Assembly: GCF_003597395.2 (NCBI RefSeq) | Contig: NC_133771.1 | Location: forward strand, 61,054,982 to 61,118,981 | DNA length: 64,000 nucleotides | DNA from: Chelonoidis abingdonii | Taxonomy: Eukaryota > Chordata > Testudines > Testudinidae | Direction: 5' to 3' | In this document: piece after piece, positions 54,773-64,000 of the stretch | How positions within the stretch are numbered: the stretch's first letter is position 1 | How the letters are laid out: the number at the start of each line of letters is the position of its first letter | Translations under genes and position numbers: made by a program | Notes under the pieces: model-generated | Told to the model about the DNA's origin: nothing | The model's database searches: none | What the model saw: the letters and a program-made list of their open reading frames with translations, nothing else

Positions 54773-55908
54773 AGCGCAGATATAAATCCAGAATATTTTT
54801 TACCCAATCAAATAGAAACTGCTATTCATCTCCACACTTTGTTTTTATGTTCAAAATAGGAGAAAATTTTGATCACAAATATCAGAAAGAGCCATTACTA
54901 CTGGCTAGTTTTGAGCTGCATGTTTCAACACATTTTTGTGGTTTTTGGTTTGTCTGATTTTGCAACTCCTTGGATTCACTTTAAGTTTCCGATTTGTTCA
55001 AACCCAATGTGGTATAGGTGAATCTTTTAATCCAAACTGGCATTCTTCATAGAACTCTTTGTACTGTGGGTTCTGGAGGTCCTGTAAGCATTCATAGGGT
55101 TCCAGTTGATCCCAAAACCCTTACACGAGACCAACTAAGACAAGACTTGTTGTAAAATCAAACTCGAGCTCCGATTCTGCAAACACTTGTGCCTATCACT
55201 GGTCCCTTGGACATCAGCCAAAATTAGGCACATGCTATGTGTTTGCAGGCTCAAAGCTTCAGTCTTTATAGGATAAACTTTTGCTTTGAATCCAACAATG
55301 GTTCACAGGCCCAAGAACTTTTCTCTGCTTTTTTGTTTGTTTGTTTGTTCGTTTCCATGTTTGAATCTGAAACTACAGGGTTTCACATCATCTAGGTTTG
55401 AGTTTGATTGTGAAAATGTTCTCACCACTTTCCCTTTGAGCTAGTAAGAGATTTGGTATCTTTTATATCATATTCAACTACCAAAAACCTAGATGAATTG
55501 ATTAGCTGTTTAATAAAGTATTTCCTAGGTTTATATTTGGTGAGAGTTTGAAGTATAAACCTCAGGTAAATATTACATATTCCAGTTCTTTTTACAGTTT
55601 TGAAAATGATAAAGGTTGCCATAAGTGGAGTGTGTTTTACAACTTGTTAATATCTTAAAAATGAAGGGCGACAACCTAAAGTTTAACATGTGGGCCAGAG
55701 TGAAGCTATTTGACTCATATGGCTGTCCATAGGCCTCCAAAGACTCAAGCTCCATCTCTCAGATGTATTTTAAGGTTGCAGGGAGGGAGTGACAGATTCA
55801 TTCCATTTCAGATTGTCTCAGAGCACTGTGTTTGAATCAAGTGGATTAGCAATGGCATATTGTAATTGATGCATCTTTCAGTTTGTATTTTGGAATTAAC
55901 TTCTGAAA
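54773..55908. other. No gene recognised; one palindrome and a GTTT repeat
   Basis: Holds the palindrome at 55169-55252 and a (GTTT)n run at 55329-55350. Otherwise unassigned. Confidence 0.35.
55169..55252. repeat. Palindrome, GATTCTGCAAACACTTG type
   Basis: CCGATTCTGCAAACACTTGT at the left faces CATGCTATGTGTTTGCAGGC at the right; the centre is decayed (GGTCCCTTGGACATC). Same broad family as 19351-19455. Confidence 0.6.
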
Positions 55909-56091
55909 GCAACAGGCAGGGCTGCCCAGAGGATTCAGGGGGCCAGGAGCAAAGCAATTTTGGTGGCCCCTTTCATAAAAAAAATGGCAATATTATAGAA
56001 TACTATATTTTTGTGGGGGCCCCTGTGGGGCCCAGGGTCTGGGAAAAATTGCCCCACTTGCCCCCCTCACCCGGGCAGCCCTGGCAACAGA
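55909..56091. mobile_element. hAT MITE with 7-of-8 target duplication
   Basis: The element is 55917-56083 (167 bp). It starts CAGGGCTGCCCAGAGG and ends CCCGGGCAGCCCTG, an exact 11-bp inverted repeat (CAGGGCTGCCC). GCAACAGG (55909-55916) and GCAACAGA (56084-56091) flank it. The interior has GGGGCCC-rich ends and an AT-rich centre. Non-coding. Confidence 0.92.
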
Positions 56092-57340
56092 CCACACTGG
56101 AGACAAAAAATTAAAAATATCACAATTAGTTGCTTTCTTTCTGTTCCCAAAAATAAGAAATTTATCATCACAGGTGGAGATTTCCTATGTTGAATCATCT
56201 ATTTCCCACAGACATATAAGAAGGTCACCTGAATGGGAGATGAGAAACAATGTCAAAAAGCATGACAGTAAAGAATGTTATAGCATATGGGCAGCATATG
56301 GCAGCTGAAAAAAGCTTATGTAAAGCTGGAGAAAATAAACATGAAAGCATTTAAACCACTTTCTCACCAGATACAGACAATATGCCAGGCTTAGAAACAT
56401 AGGAGAAAAATTTATATATCATAGCAAGTTACTGAAGTTGGCTTGCCTCATGTCATTCAACAAAATGAGGGAGAAGACACTGAACTGCTTTTATTGTTTC
56501 CAAAAATTTCACTTAGTCCATCCGGAACATGTAAACAACAAGAATAAACAATCCACTTTCCCTTGTATATTTTAGTTGGTAGGCCCATCAGGCCAGCAAT
56601 TAATTATCTCTTTACCCCGATCTACCACTTGTCCACCATGCTGTATATTTAAATCGTACAAGTTATTATTCTTCCATAATAAAATAGTTATATAATTGCA
56701 TACAGGGATCAGAATGCAACTGAAAAAGAAAAAAAGCCACTGCAGAAAAATGGCACTGGTCCTGTTTAACAGTGTTAAATGTGCTCTACAGCTTAAATTT
56801 CAGACTTATCAAGTTGTCAAATCCATGAGCAGCTCACTCATATTTGGTTACTGAATGTCTCAATCATATTGATTCTCATTGATTTCACACTGTGTAATTA
56901 TCATAGCTACCATCCAAAAATATTTAAAGAGAAAAGCTATGACTTCCAGCATAGAAATCTTTTGATCACTATAATCTTGAGCCAAATTAGTGAACAAGAA
57001 GAAATGGTGTAACATCCTTATGCCATTTCTATTTGTCAGTTGCACTTCACTTCCTAACAATAGACAATTCCTCGAGGAGGTTGGGGACACAGCCCAAAAG
57101 CAGTTAATTAAGAAAATAATTCCCAAAGAATAGTTTTTCTTCATAGGTATCAAGAATATGCTGCAATAAGTATCAATATTATTTGGATGTTTGGTTCCCA
57201 TTTCATACTTCCAGACTCATGCAAATGAACATGTAGGTGCATCTTTAGAATAGAGGAATAAATGTTTTCATAAGCATAGACATCACTAAATTACAGCATA
57301 TGCAGATAGATACAGATGGGGTAGATTCTCCAACAGAAAT
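56092..57340. other. No feature recognised
   Basis: AT-rich. The 113-codon minus-strand frame at 56860-57201 starts MGTKHPNNIDTYCSIF and has no motif that I recognise. Confidence 0.3.
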
Positions 57341-57432
57341 ATGCAGATTTACTCCAGATGAGGCTCTGGCCCAACTGAAGCCATTAACTGTGCTGGAACA
57401 GCATTGATTTGCATCACCTGCTGATCAGGCCC
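57341..57432. repeat. Degenerate palindrome of the same dispersed type
   Basis: TGCAGATTTACTCCAGATGA and GGCTCTGGCCC on the left face GATTTGCATCACCTGCTGAT and CAGGCCC on the right, around AACTGAAGCCATTAACTGTG. Weak but consistent with 1635. Confidence 0.45.
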
Positions 57433-57573
57433 AATATCCATTAGTGATCTTAACACATTTTTAAACTCCACTAAATCAAGTAGGTCTTCCATCTGTGTTC
57501 AGGGATATGTCTATGTTTATTTTGACAGCCCAGTATGTTCCAATAAAATAATAGAATCCACCTGTGTTAAAGA

Positions 57574-57697
57574 TAGGGTTACCAGATAGCAATTGTGAAA
57601 AAATGGAACAGGGGATGGGGGGTAATAGGCATCTATATAAGAAAAAGTCACAATAAATGGGACTGTCCCTTTAAAAATGGGACAGCTGGTCACCCTA
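57574..57697 (-). mobile_element. Short MITE, TAGGGTGACCAGAT family, second copy
   Basis: On the minus strand it reads CTAGGGTGACCAGCTGTCCC, then GGGACAGTCCCATTTATTG, CTTATATAGATGCCTATTAC and ends CTATCTGGTAACCCTA, matching 8891-9012 block by block with scattered changes. TA at both edges. Confidence 0.8.
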
Positions 57698-58705
57698 GTT
57701 AAAGGTAGGTAGGTAATCCTACAAGAAACCATAATTAAGACAACCAAAACCAGCCCATTTGAAAATGAGATTGAAAGAAATGAGAAGCAGCAAAAAGAGG
57801 CTGGCAAGAGGCTGCTCAAAGATCTGATATAAAAACTCATCTTTGGGGAACCACCATGGAAGAACATTAACTGAGTGAATGCTATCAGTGAAATCAAAAA
57901 GGCTGCAAACACGGACTCTACCCCAAAAAGTAAGGGGAATATGAAGAGCTTCCTACTGATGTATGGGAAGAAAGAGAATTACTATGGATAATGTAAGTCT
58001 ATTAGTAAATGAGGATGGGATGAAATTAATGATGATGCAAAAATGGCAGTCTGTAACAAGAAAAATGTAGAAAAGAAGTCTGAGCAATTAGATCCAAATC
58101 CTGGTGTCCCTGAGATCACTTTAGTGAGAAACAAACATCTGCTAGCAAAACTGCCTTGCCTTGCATCTCATTAGTTTTAGTCCTTATGTCCTTACAAAAT
58201 AAGACAAGGCTTATTTATGGATTAAGACTTTAGTAAACAGCCTTAAAACGGAGTTCCCTGCTCTAGTGTGGCACTAAATTTATGATTCTCTCAGGAAATA
58301 AAACAACTTCTATATCTGATCAGTCTCTCATTTTTACCTTGCCCCTAAATATGAGAATAAGTGGGCACTCATTACATTAAAAGTATAATACATACTTTTA
58401 GAAATAGTAAGGGCCAAATACAGTCCCTGGTGCCCAATTCCAAGTTGCTGGGCCTACATAAGTAGGGAGAAAAGAAAGGAAAAGGCTCTACAGCAAATGT
58501 GGATCTGCTTCAAAGAGACTACTCCAGCTTACCTTCTTGCCTCACCATGATGTGTCCTTGCCCCGTCCTGGGCATGGGTTTGCAGGGATCTCATGTGAAG
58601 CTGAGCTCTGCAGTCTACAGGGGTACAGCTCCAGCATGTTCCTCTATATCCTTCTTTCCACCACTGCCATGGGGACCTTTCCCATGGACAGGGGACAGGA
58701 GCACA
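57698..58705. other. No gene recognised; possible LINE traces
   Basis: The A-rich coding-like stretch 57750-58080 (the minus-strand frame at 57517-57912 is its shadow) may be a worn CR1 fragment but I could not place it. The TC-rich part near 58540-58680 gives two overlapping frames without motifs. Confidence 0.25.
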
Positions 58706-59062
58706 GAATCATAGAAATGTAGGGCTGTAAGGGACCTTACAGATGTAGGGACCTTAAGAAGTCATCAAGTCCAGCCCCCTGCACTATGGCAGGACCAAAT
58801 AAACCTAGACCTTCCCTGACACGTGTTTGTCCAACTTGTTTTAAAAAGCTTCCAACAGTGCGGATTCCATGACCTTCCTTGGAAGCCTATTCCAGAGCTT
58901 CACTACGCTTATAATTAGAAAGTTTTTCCTAATATCCAACCTAAGTCTCCCTTGCTGCAGATAAAATCCATTTCTTCTTGTCCTACCTTCACTGGACATG
59001 GAGAATAATTGAGCACCATCCTCTTTATAACAGCCCTGAACGTATATGAAGATTTATCAGGT
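58706..59062 (-). mobile_element. CR1 LINE 3' end, minus strand
   Basis: AATCATAGAAATGTAGGGCT at the left edge is the reverse of a CR1 terminus. CCAGCCCCCTGCACTATGGC, GATTCCATGACCTTCCTTGG, AATATCCAACCTAAGTCTCC and TCACTGGACATGGAGAATAA follow in the same order as 17097-17440. 5'-truncated at about 59062. Confidence 0.85.
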
Positions 59063-59741
59063 CAGCATATAACATGGTAAATGAGTGGATTCATATGCTA
59101 CAGGGTTTTAGTGAAACAAATATCTTAGCTGATTTTTAAAACAACTGGATCATTTCATGACCACATTTTCCCATGTGGCAGAGCTGGTTGAAAAACGGTG
59201 ACAATGTTTTGCTTTTTTTCTGTTATACTGGGCCTTGGTTTCTGTCATCAGCAGGATATCTGAATAGATCAGGCAATATATGATATAGTGCAGCACTCTG
59301 TATGTCTCTTGAAGGAAAATCAGAATAATCACTGAAAGTCCCCCTGCTGGTATATTTGCTAGGCGGATTTATTAGAGTTTTCATGCATATTTTGATTTCA
59401 GTGGTTCTGCTGGCTACATCTGGTCTGCCCTGACTGTTAGACTTCTCCATGCCTTTTATGGACCAAAGGAGAAAGAACCGCACATTCCCCGGTAGCATCT
59501 GTGCATACTTTTAAGGTAGGTTTTATAGGGTTTTATTAATGAAATTAGAGAAGTATTTCAAATGTTTTATAACGATGAATTATTGCTATAGGAAGAAAAT
59601 TAGAAAAAAGAGAAACAAAACATCATGGGACTGCTTCCACTTAAAGAGGCATCTACGACTCATGAAAAATATTTTACTTAGAGTCACTGCTGCATATCAT
59701 GGAGCAGTCACAGCACCTCAGGGCTCTTTTCTTCCTGTCGT
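59063..59741. other. No feature recognised
   Basis: No repeat ends or coding signal noticed. Confidence 0.4.
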
Positions 59742-59783
59742 TTTTACATCTCTCTTTTAGGGTATTGTATTGCTACCCATCAC
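59742..59783 (+). repeat. Left copy of a 42-bp imperfect direct repeat
   Basis: Starts TTTTACATCTCTCTTTTAGG and ends GCTACCCATCAC. Pairs with 60951-60992 without gaps, 36 of 42 identical; four of the six differences are T/C transitions. Flanks the minus-strand LINE and may be its target duplication. Confidence 0.8.
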
Positions 59784-60950
59784 CACTGTGGTGATGGTGT
59801 TGTCCTTTGTGATCAGGGATGACACTGATGACGCTATCAGGTCTTCTGAGTATAGCTGTGGCTAAAAAGGATGATGCGTGTGCAGCTGTCCTTTAGGCAC
59901 AAAGTGCATAGGTAGCTCGATGCCAGAGAAGACATTACAGTCAACACCTGCAGAGTTTGCTGCTGTTTACGACTTAGCCTCTATGCCTTGAAATCCACAT
60001 GGTGGTTAATCCTGAAATGATAACCCCATTATTGACTACAACTTGCCAGTGTGATCTATCTGTTGCTGACGACTCCCAGCTGTCAACAGCAACATTGCAC
60101 TGTTTCAAGTTATGCTTCAGTTCATCCTTGACGCATTTCTTCTGGCCGCCTTGTATCTGGTTGCCCACTTTATTTCACCATACAGCAACTGCTTAGTCAT
60201 TCTGGTGTTGGCCATCCTCAGCTTATAACCAGCCCAGTATAACTGTGATACAATAAGCCTGGCTTCAATCCCTGTGGAGTGGCTACATCCCAGAACCTCA
60301 TTATTGATAACTTTATTGTGTCATTTGGTGCTGAATATGGCCTGCAGATGGTGGAAATGGAACTTATCTAGCAGCTTAATGTGATGCCTGTAGCAGGTCC
60401 ATGTCTCACACCCATACAACAAGTTGGACAGTGCAACCATTTTATAGACTTTTAATGTGATTTGAAGTTTAATATCATGTTGCTGCCAGACTCATCAACA
60501 AAGCCAGTTCATCATTTGGCAGGCTATTAGGCAATAACTTGTCAGCTCCTTGTCTATAGTCAGATCATTTGACAATATACTACTAAGATAGCAGAAGTCT
60601 GTAACAACATTCAGCTGTGTGTTACTGATGGTGACTTGTGGCTTTGTGTATGTTTCCCTGGTGCAGGTTGATACATGACCTCTGTCTTTTTCAGTGTCGG
60701 CCCATTCCTTTCTGCAGCTTGGTGAATCAGTCTGTAATCAGTTGTATTTCTTATAGAGTATGTGCCTCTAGAGCAGTCATCAGCATGCAGCAGCTCATGA
60801 ACAATTACCTTAAAGACCTTTGTGAAAGTTTGTAGCCTGTTCAGATTAAATAATTTTCCAGAGGATCAGACACCTATCCGGATACTGGCATTCAGGTCTC
60901 TTGTAGCATCACGAAAGATCATTGAGCATTGCCTGGAAGAGATATTTCAG
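59784..60950 (-). mobile_element. Non-CR1 LINE relic (RT C-terminal half), minus strand
   Basis: Minus-strand translation in shifting frames gives FNLNRLQTFTKVFKVIVHEL, LLHADDCSRGTYSI (about 60760-60800; ADD active-site box kept), LKKTEVMYQPAPGKHTQ (about 60650-60700), LSNLLYGCETWTC (about 60380-60430), YWAGYKLRMANTRMTKQLLY (about 60175-60235), DSWESSATDRSHWQVVV (about 60030-60080) and CTLCLKDSCTRIILFSH (about 59860-59910), a remnant of a C-terminal zinc-knuckle-like C-x2-C...H motif. This is the arrangement of a LINE RT family I remember from many vertebrates and invertebrates, probably RTE-related; the clade is not certain. Stops and frameshifts abound, and the 5' half is missing. Confidence 0.75.
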
Positions 60951-60992
60951 TTTTACATATCTCTTTTAGGGCTTTGCACTGCCACCCATCAC
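60951..60992 (+). repeat. Right copy of the 42-bp direct repeat
   Basis: TTTTACATATCTCTTTTAGG...GCCACCCATCAC; see 59742-59783. Confidence 0.8.
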
Positions 60993-62344
60993 TCTAATAT
61001 ATAATAGAGATACATTCATAAAAGCTGTGGGCCAAGCATCCTCTGCAATCTCAGTGACATTAATGGGACTGCATGAGGTATAAGATTTTTACCCAAGATC
61101 TTTATTAAGAATTCATCTGTTGGTGCCAGCTCTTGTCCATTCACTGAACAGAACATAGACCATTGTCCAGGGTCAAATGAGTCTGGGTAAAGACTCAATT
61201 CTTTTCTGCCATATTCCCCTCCTCTTCCTGATTCTTAGCAGGGAGTCCAGACTCCAGCAACTTTGGGCCCTTCAGGACACCAGATATCAGGAGATTCATG
61301 ATAAAAAATGTGAGATTTGGCACCACTGTGACTGCATCTCTGCTAGGACCCAGCTACACCCAAATTCAAACATCCTACTTACAGAGAGTTACTGTGCATA
61401 ACTCTGGGCTATATGGAATGAGAGCATGCAAACTATAAATCAGTGGCTGCTAGGGACCAAAGATTCTGGCTGCAAGCTGCTGTGAATCGTAAGGGTTAAC
61501 AGTGCTGCTGTGAATTGTCAGAATAAAGATAGCCTATGGCAAGATTGCAAGTCAGGAGAAAGAGGATATACTAGGGAATGGGGGTACGTGGGAAGGAGAG
61601 GCAGTCAGGACATTTCTGAAGGGAGAAGGAGACAGTCTCTCAAAGTTTAGTTAATTCAGGAAAACTTTGGATACTTTAATATGTGACCTGTTTAATATCT
61701 GAGCTTTTGATGCTTATCCAAACTAAACCAAAGCTCATAACTTTTTGAAATTAGCTTCGTCCCAGGTTCTAATCCCCTTTTTGTGATATTGCAAACACTA
61801 CCATGGTGAGAAAGAGTGGTGTTACAAACAGAATGACTACTTCAGGCGGGAAATAAGCAACTTTTATGATTCTGCTGGATGACCAATGTATTATATTAAT
61901 AAATAGCATGAGTAACTTTACAGACAGAGAGTATTAAATAAAACACAGGCCCTTCTAAGCAGAATTGTCTCCAAATTAATGTTTTCAGTTTTCTATGAGA
62001 TATCTGTGAAGTGATATTGTATGAAAAATAGCTTTCGTATACAAAACTTGCTTGTTCTAATGGTGCTGACTGAAGATAAGATGTGGGGAATAGGGATAAT
62101 GCTTTTTTCTTCTTCAGTAAAAGATTTCCTTATGCCTACTTGTGCCTTCCATAGCTTATTTCATATAATAAATAGCTGAAACACTACTGCCCACAACTTT
62201 GTTTTCATAACACGTAAAATAAAAAAGATGATCTTTTGCATGCTTGAATTAGTGGGCGCTCATTTTTGGCAATTAAAGTTGCTGAGAGGCAGCTGGAATA
62301 ATGCCTGGGTCTCTAGCACTAAGAAAACCTTTCTTCTTCTCATT
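60993..62344. other. No gene recognised
   Basis: AT-rich with TATTAATAAATAG-like runs near 61890. A short GTGACATTAATGGGACTGCA stretch (61050) may be a scrap of the palindromic repeat family. Confidence 0.35.
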
Positions 62345-63284
62345 GTAGCTGTCATAAACAGATAGCTAAGGGTTAATGTTTCTTTTACCTGTAAAGGGTT
62401 AACAAAGGGAACCACACACCTGACCAGAGGACCAATCAGGAAACTGGATTTTTCAAAGCTCAGGGTTTTTAATTTTTGGCTGTGTGTGTCTTTGTTCTGT
62501 GTCTCTGCTCGGAGTTTTTCATGGCTTTCCTCTCGGCTTGATGAGGGGGATCTCTCTACTTTCAAGCTTTTCTAATCTTCTGTTTTCAAGTGGTAGCGTA
62601 CAAAGGTAGAGACATTAGTTTTATATTCTGTGTTTGTAGTTTACATAGTGGTGTAGTTTGCTGGGTGTCTTTAGCAATTGTATTTTTTTTGGATAAGGCT
62701 GTTTATTCATTTTCTTTAAGCCATCAATACCCCTGTATATTGTCACTTGATAGCAGAGTCATTATGTTATGTCTTTTTTCTTTCTTTCTTATATAAAAGC
62801 TTTCTTTTTATTCCCTTGGTTGGATTATTTACCTAGTTAGAACTCCTCAGGGAATTTGGTGGGGAGGGGACAGGGCAACAGGGGGGAATGGGAACATCTC
62901 TTTGTGTCAGAGTTGTCTTTTACCTTGCAGGACTCTGACTGAGGGTAGAAGAATTGATCTCTCTGTGTTGCAATATTCAAGGACTTGAAAACAGGTGCGG
63001 TGATCGTCCAGTGTTGCCATCAGGGAGGAAGCCTGGGAGGAGAATTAGAGGAGACAAGGGAGGGGGTTATTTTCCTTTAGTTTGTGAAGACTCAGGGCAT
63101 TTCTGAGTCTTTGGGTTCCCCCAGGATTAAGTTGGGATCGACCGAGGTGCGCCAGACTAACTAGGATCTGGCTGGTGGCAGCGCTATCAGATCTAAGCTG
63201 GTAATTAAGCTTGGAGGTTTCATGCAGGCACCCACATTTTGGACGCTAAGGTTCAGAATTGGGACTTATGGTTATAACAGTAGC
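62345..63284 (+). mobile_element. Solo LTR with exact 5-bp target duplication
   Basis: The LTR is 62350-63279 (930 bp). It begins TGTCATAAACAGATAGC and ends ATGGTTATAACA, i.e. TG...CA. GTAGC occurs immediately before (62345-62349) and after (63280-63284), an exact 5-bp duplication as left by retroviral/Gypsy integrases. A TATATAAAAG box at about 62789-62798 marks a likely promoter halfway along. No internal genes follow, so recombination between two LTRs has removed them. The same LTR family enters the window at 1-111 on the minus strand. The 101-codon minus-strand and 68-codon plus-strand frames inside it are not genes. Confidence 0.92.
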
Positions 63285-64000
63285 TGATGGAAAATAGAAT
63301 CAAAATGTTTTTCAAACAGTTTTTTGAGAGGCTTGCAGTTGGACAAGTTGTCTGCCTTTCGGATCCCTTATTTTTCCATCACCTCTTTCTCTGCTCTCTT
63401 TTACTGCTTGTGGAAGATCTCACTTACTTCTAGAGCATCTCCTTGTGACTGGGCGTGGTGTAGCAGGAGTGCATCTTTCAAGTGGCCCCTGCCAGCGGTC
63501 ACTCTGGCTCTGCGGCAGTCTCTTTTCCTCTAACTTGGCCCCTTCACCAGGTCCTGGTTTAATTCTCCCCCTTTAGGATAACAAAGTCCAACAAAAGTTC
63601 AAATGTCCTTACAAAAAGGTCTATGGTCTTAGCTTTGGGTCCAGTGATCCTCACACCCTTCTTTCAGGGCTCTTGTCACCCTTGTCCCCTGCTCCAGCTT
63701 AAAGCCACATCACTAGTGGCTGGTAGAGGAACCCAGGCCTCCCTCTCCACTGGATTCCAATCCAGGGACCCTATAATCAGCAGCCAAGATCTGCTCCATC
63801 ACTCTGCTTGTTGCTGCCTCCCTTCTTCTTACTGTAGCCGATATAACAGGCCTCTCCCACAGCCTCTCTATGTTCACTCTTCTTTCAGGGCTTTCCCCAG
63901 GAATCCCCAGTAAATCATAAACCAAAAATACAACGTAGCCCATATTCTGCCCTCCTCAGACTTGACCTTTCATGTCTCTCAATTTTCTTGGCTTTGTTCC
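63285..64000. other. Unassigned, possibly LTR-derived
   Basis: The CT-rich sequence, including TGGATTCCAATCCAGGGACC and CCTATAATCAGCAGCCAAG (about 63750-63790), recalls LTRs I associate with turtles, but no terminus or target duplication is visible before the window ends. The opposed 96- and 76-codon frames here have no recognisable motifs. Confidence 0.3.

Noticed and set aside
62260..62565. 101-codon minus-strand frame
   Set aside because: Falls across the boundary and U3 part of the solo LTR at 62350; not a gene.
1..64000. Operon, CRISPR array, toxin-antitoxin or other prokaryotic system
   Set aside because: Base composition, repeat content and the lack of dense reading frames are those of a vertebrate genome; no array of regular short repeats is present.

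Overview
This is an intergenic or intronic stretch of a vertebrate genome, most likely a turtle. The case for a turtle is (i) many CR1 LINE copies in every state of decay, including a nearly complete one; (ii) dense small hAT, PIF/Harbinger and Tc1/mariner-like elements of types I remember as common in turtle genomes; (iii) LTRs of the same kind; (iv) no Alu or mammalian L1 that I can recognise. The species call and the family names rest on memory of such repeats, because no search was possible. I found no host protein exon, tRNA, rRNA or CRISPR array that I can defend. Almost every long open frame lies in, or antisense to, a transposon relic.

Layout. 0-9 kb: the edge of a minus-strand LTR at base 1, two Harbinger-type MITEs (385-677, 2884-3248), a CR1 3' scrap, a MIR-type SINE (7440-7570), two LTR-like blocks (6690-7405, 7657-8870) and a 122-bp MITE. 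10-14.4 kb: a decayed PIF/Harbinger transposon carrying a Myb/MADF-like relic on + and a DDE nuclease relic on -, then GC-rich repeats, a 143-bp palindrome, a hAT MITE and a Gypsy pol scrap. 14.7-19.3 kb: three CR1 relics, one a clear nested insertion. 21.5-28.7 kb: a minus-strand LTR, a hAT MITE with a perfect 8-bp target duplication, an old SINE, a solo LTR and a TA-flanked MITE. 32.3-40.6 kb: two long CR1 copies, the second spanning its 5' UTR, ORF1, ORF2 and 3' end. 43-58 kb: a series of hAT MITEs with target duplications, a 218-bp fold-back Penelope-like element with an 11-bp target duplication, and a 1.13-kb Harbinger-type element flanked by TTA. 58.7-64 kb: a CR1 3' end, a different minus-strand LINE flanked by a 42-bp imperfect direct repeat, and a solo LTR with an exact 5-bp target duplication.

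The elements are not an operon or pathway; the window records successive insertions. The autonomous relics (CR1, Harbinger, the second LINE, Gypsy) are broken by stops, frameshifts or changed catalytic residues, so none looks able to move. The short MITEs have no coding capacity and would have been moved by transposases encoded elsewhere. The most unusual observations are the fold-back element with a hammerhead-like core in each arm, the 42-bp repeat around the LINE, the CR1 with a repeated 5' UTR unit, and a family of diverged palindromes sharing a CATTGACTTCAATGG-like centre. I did not see a convincing new biological system.
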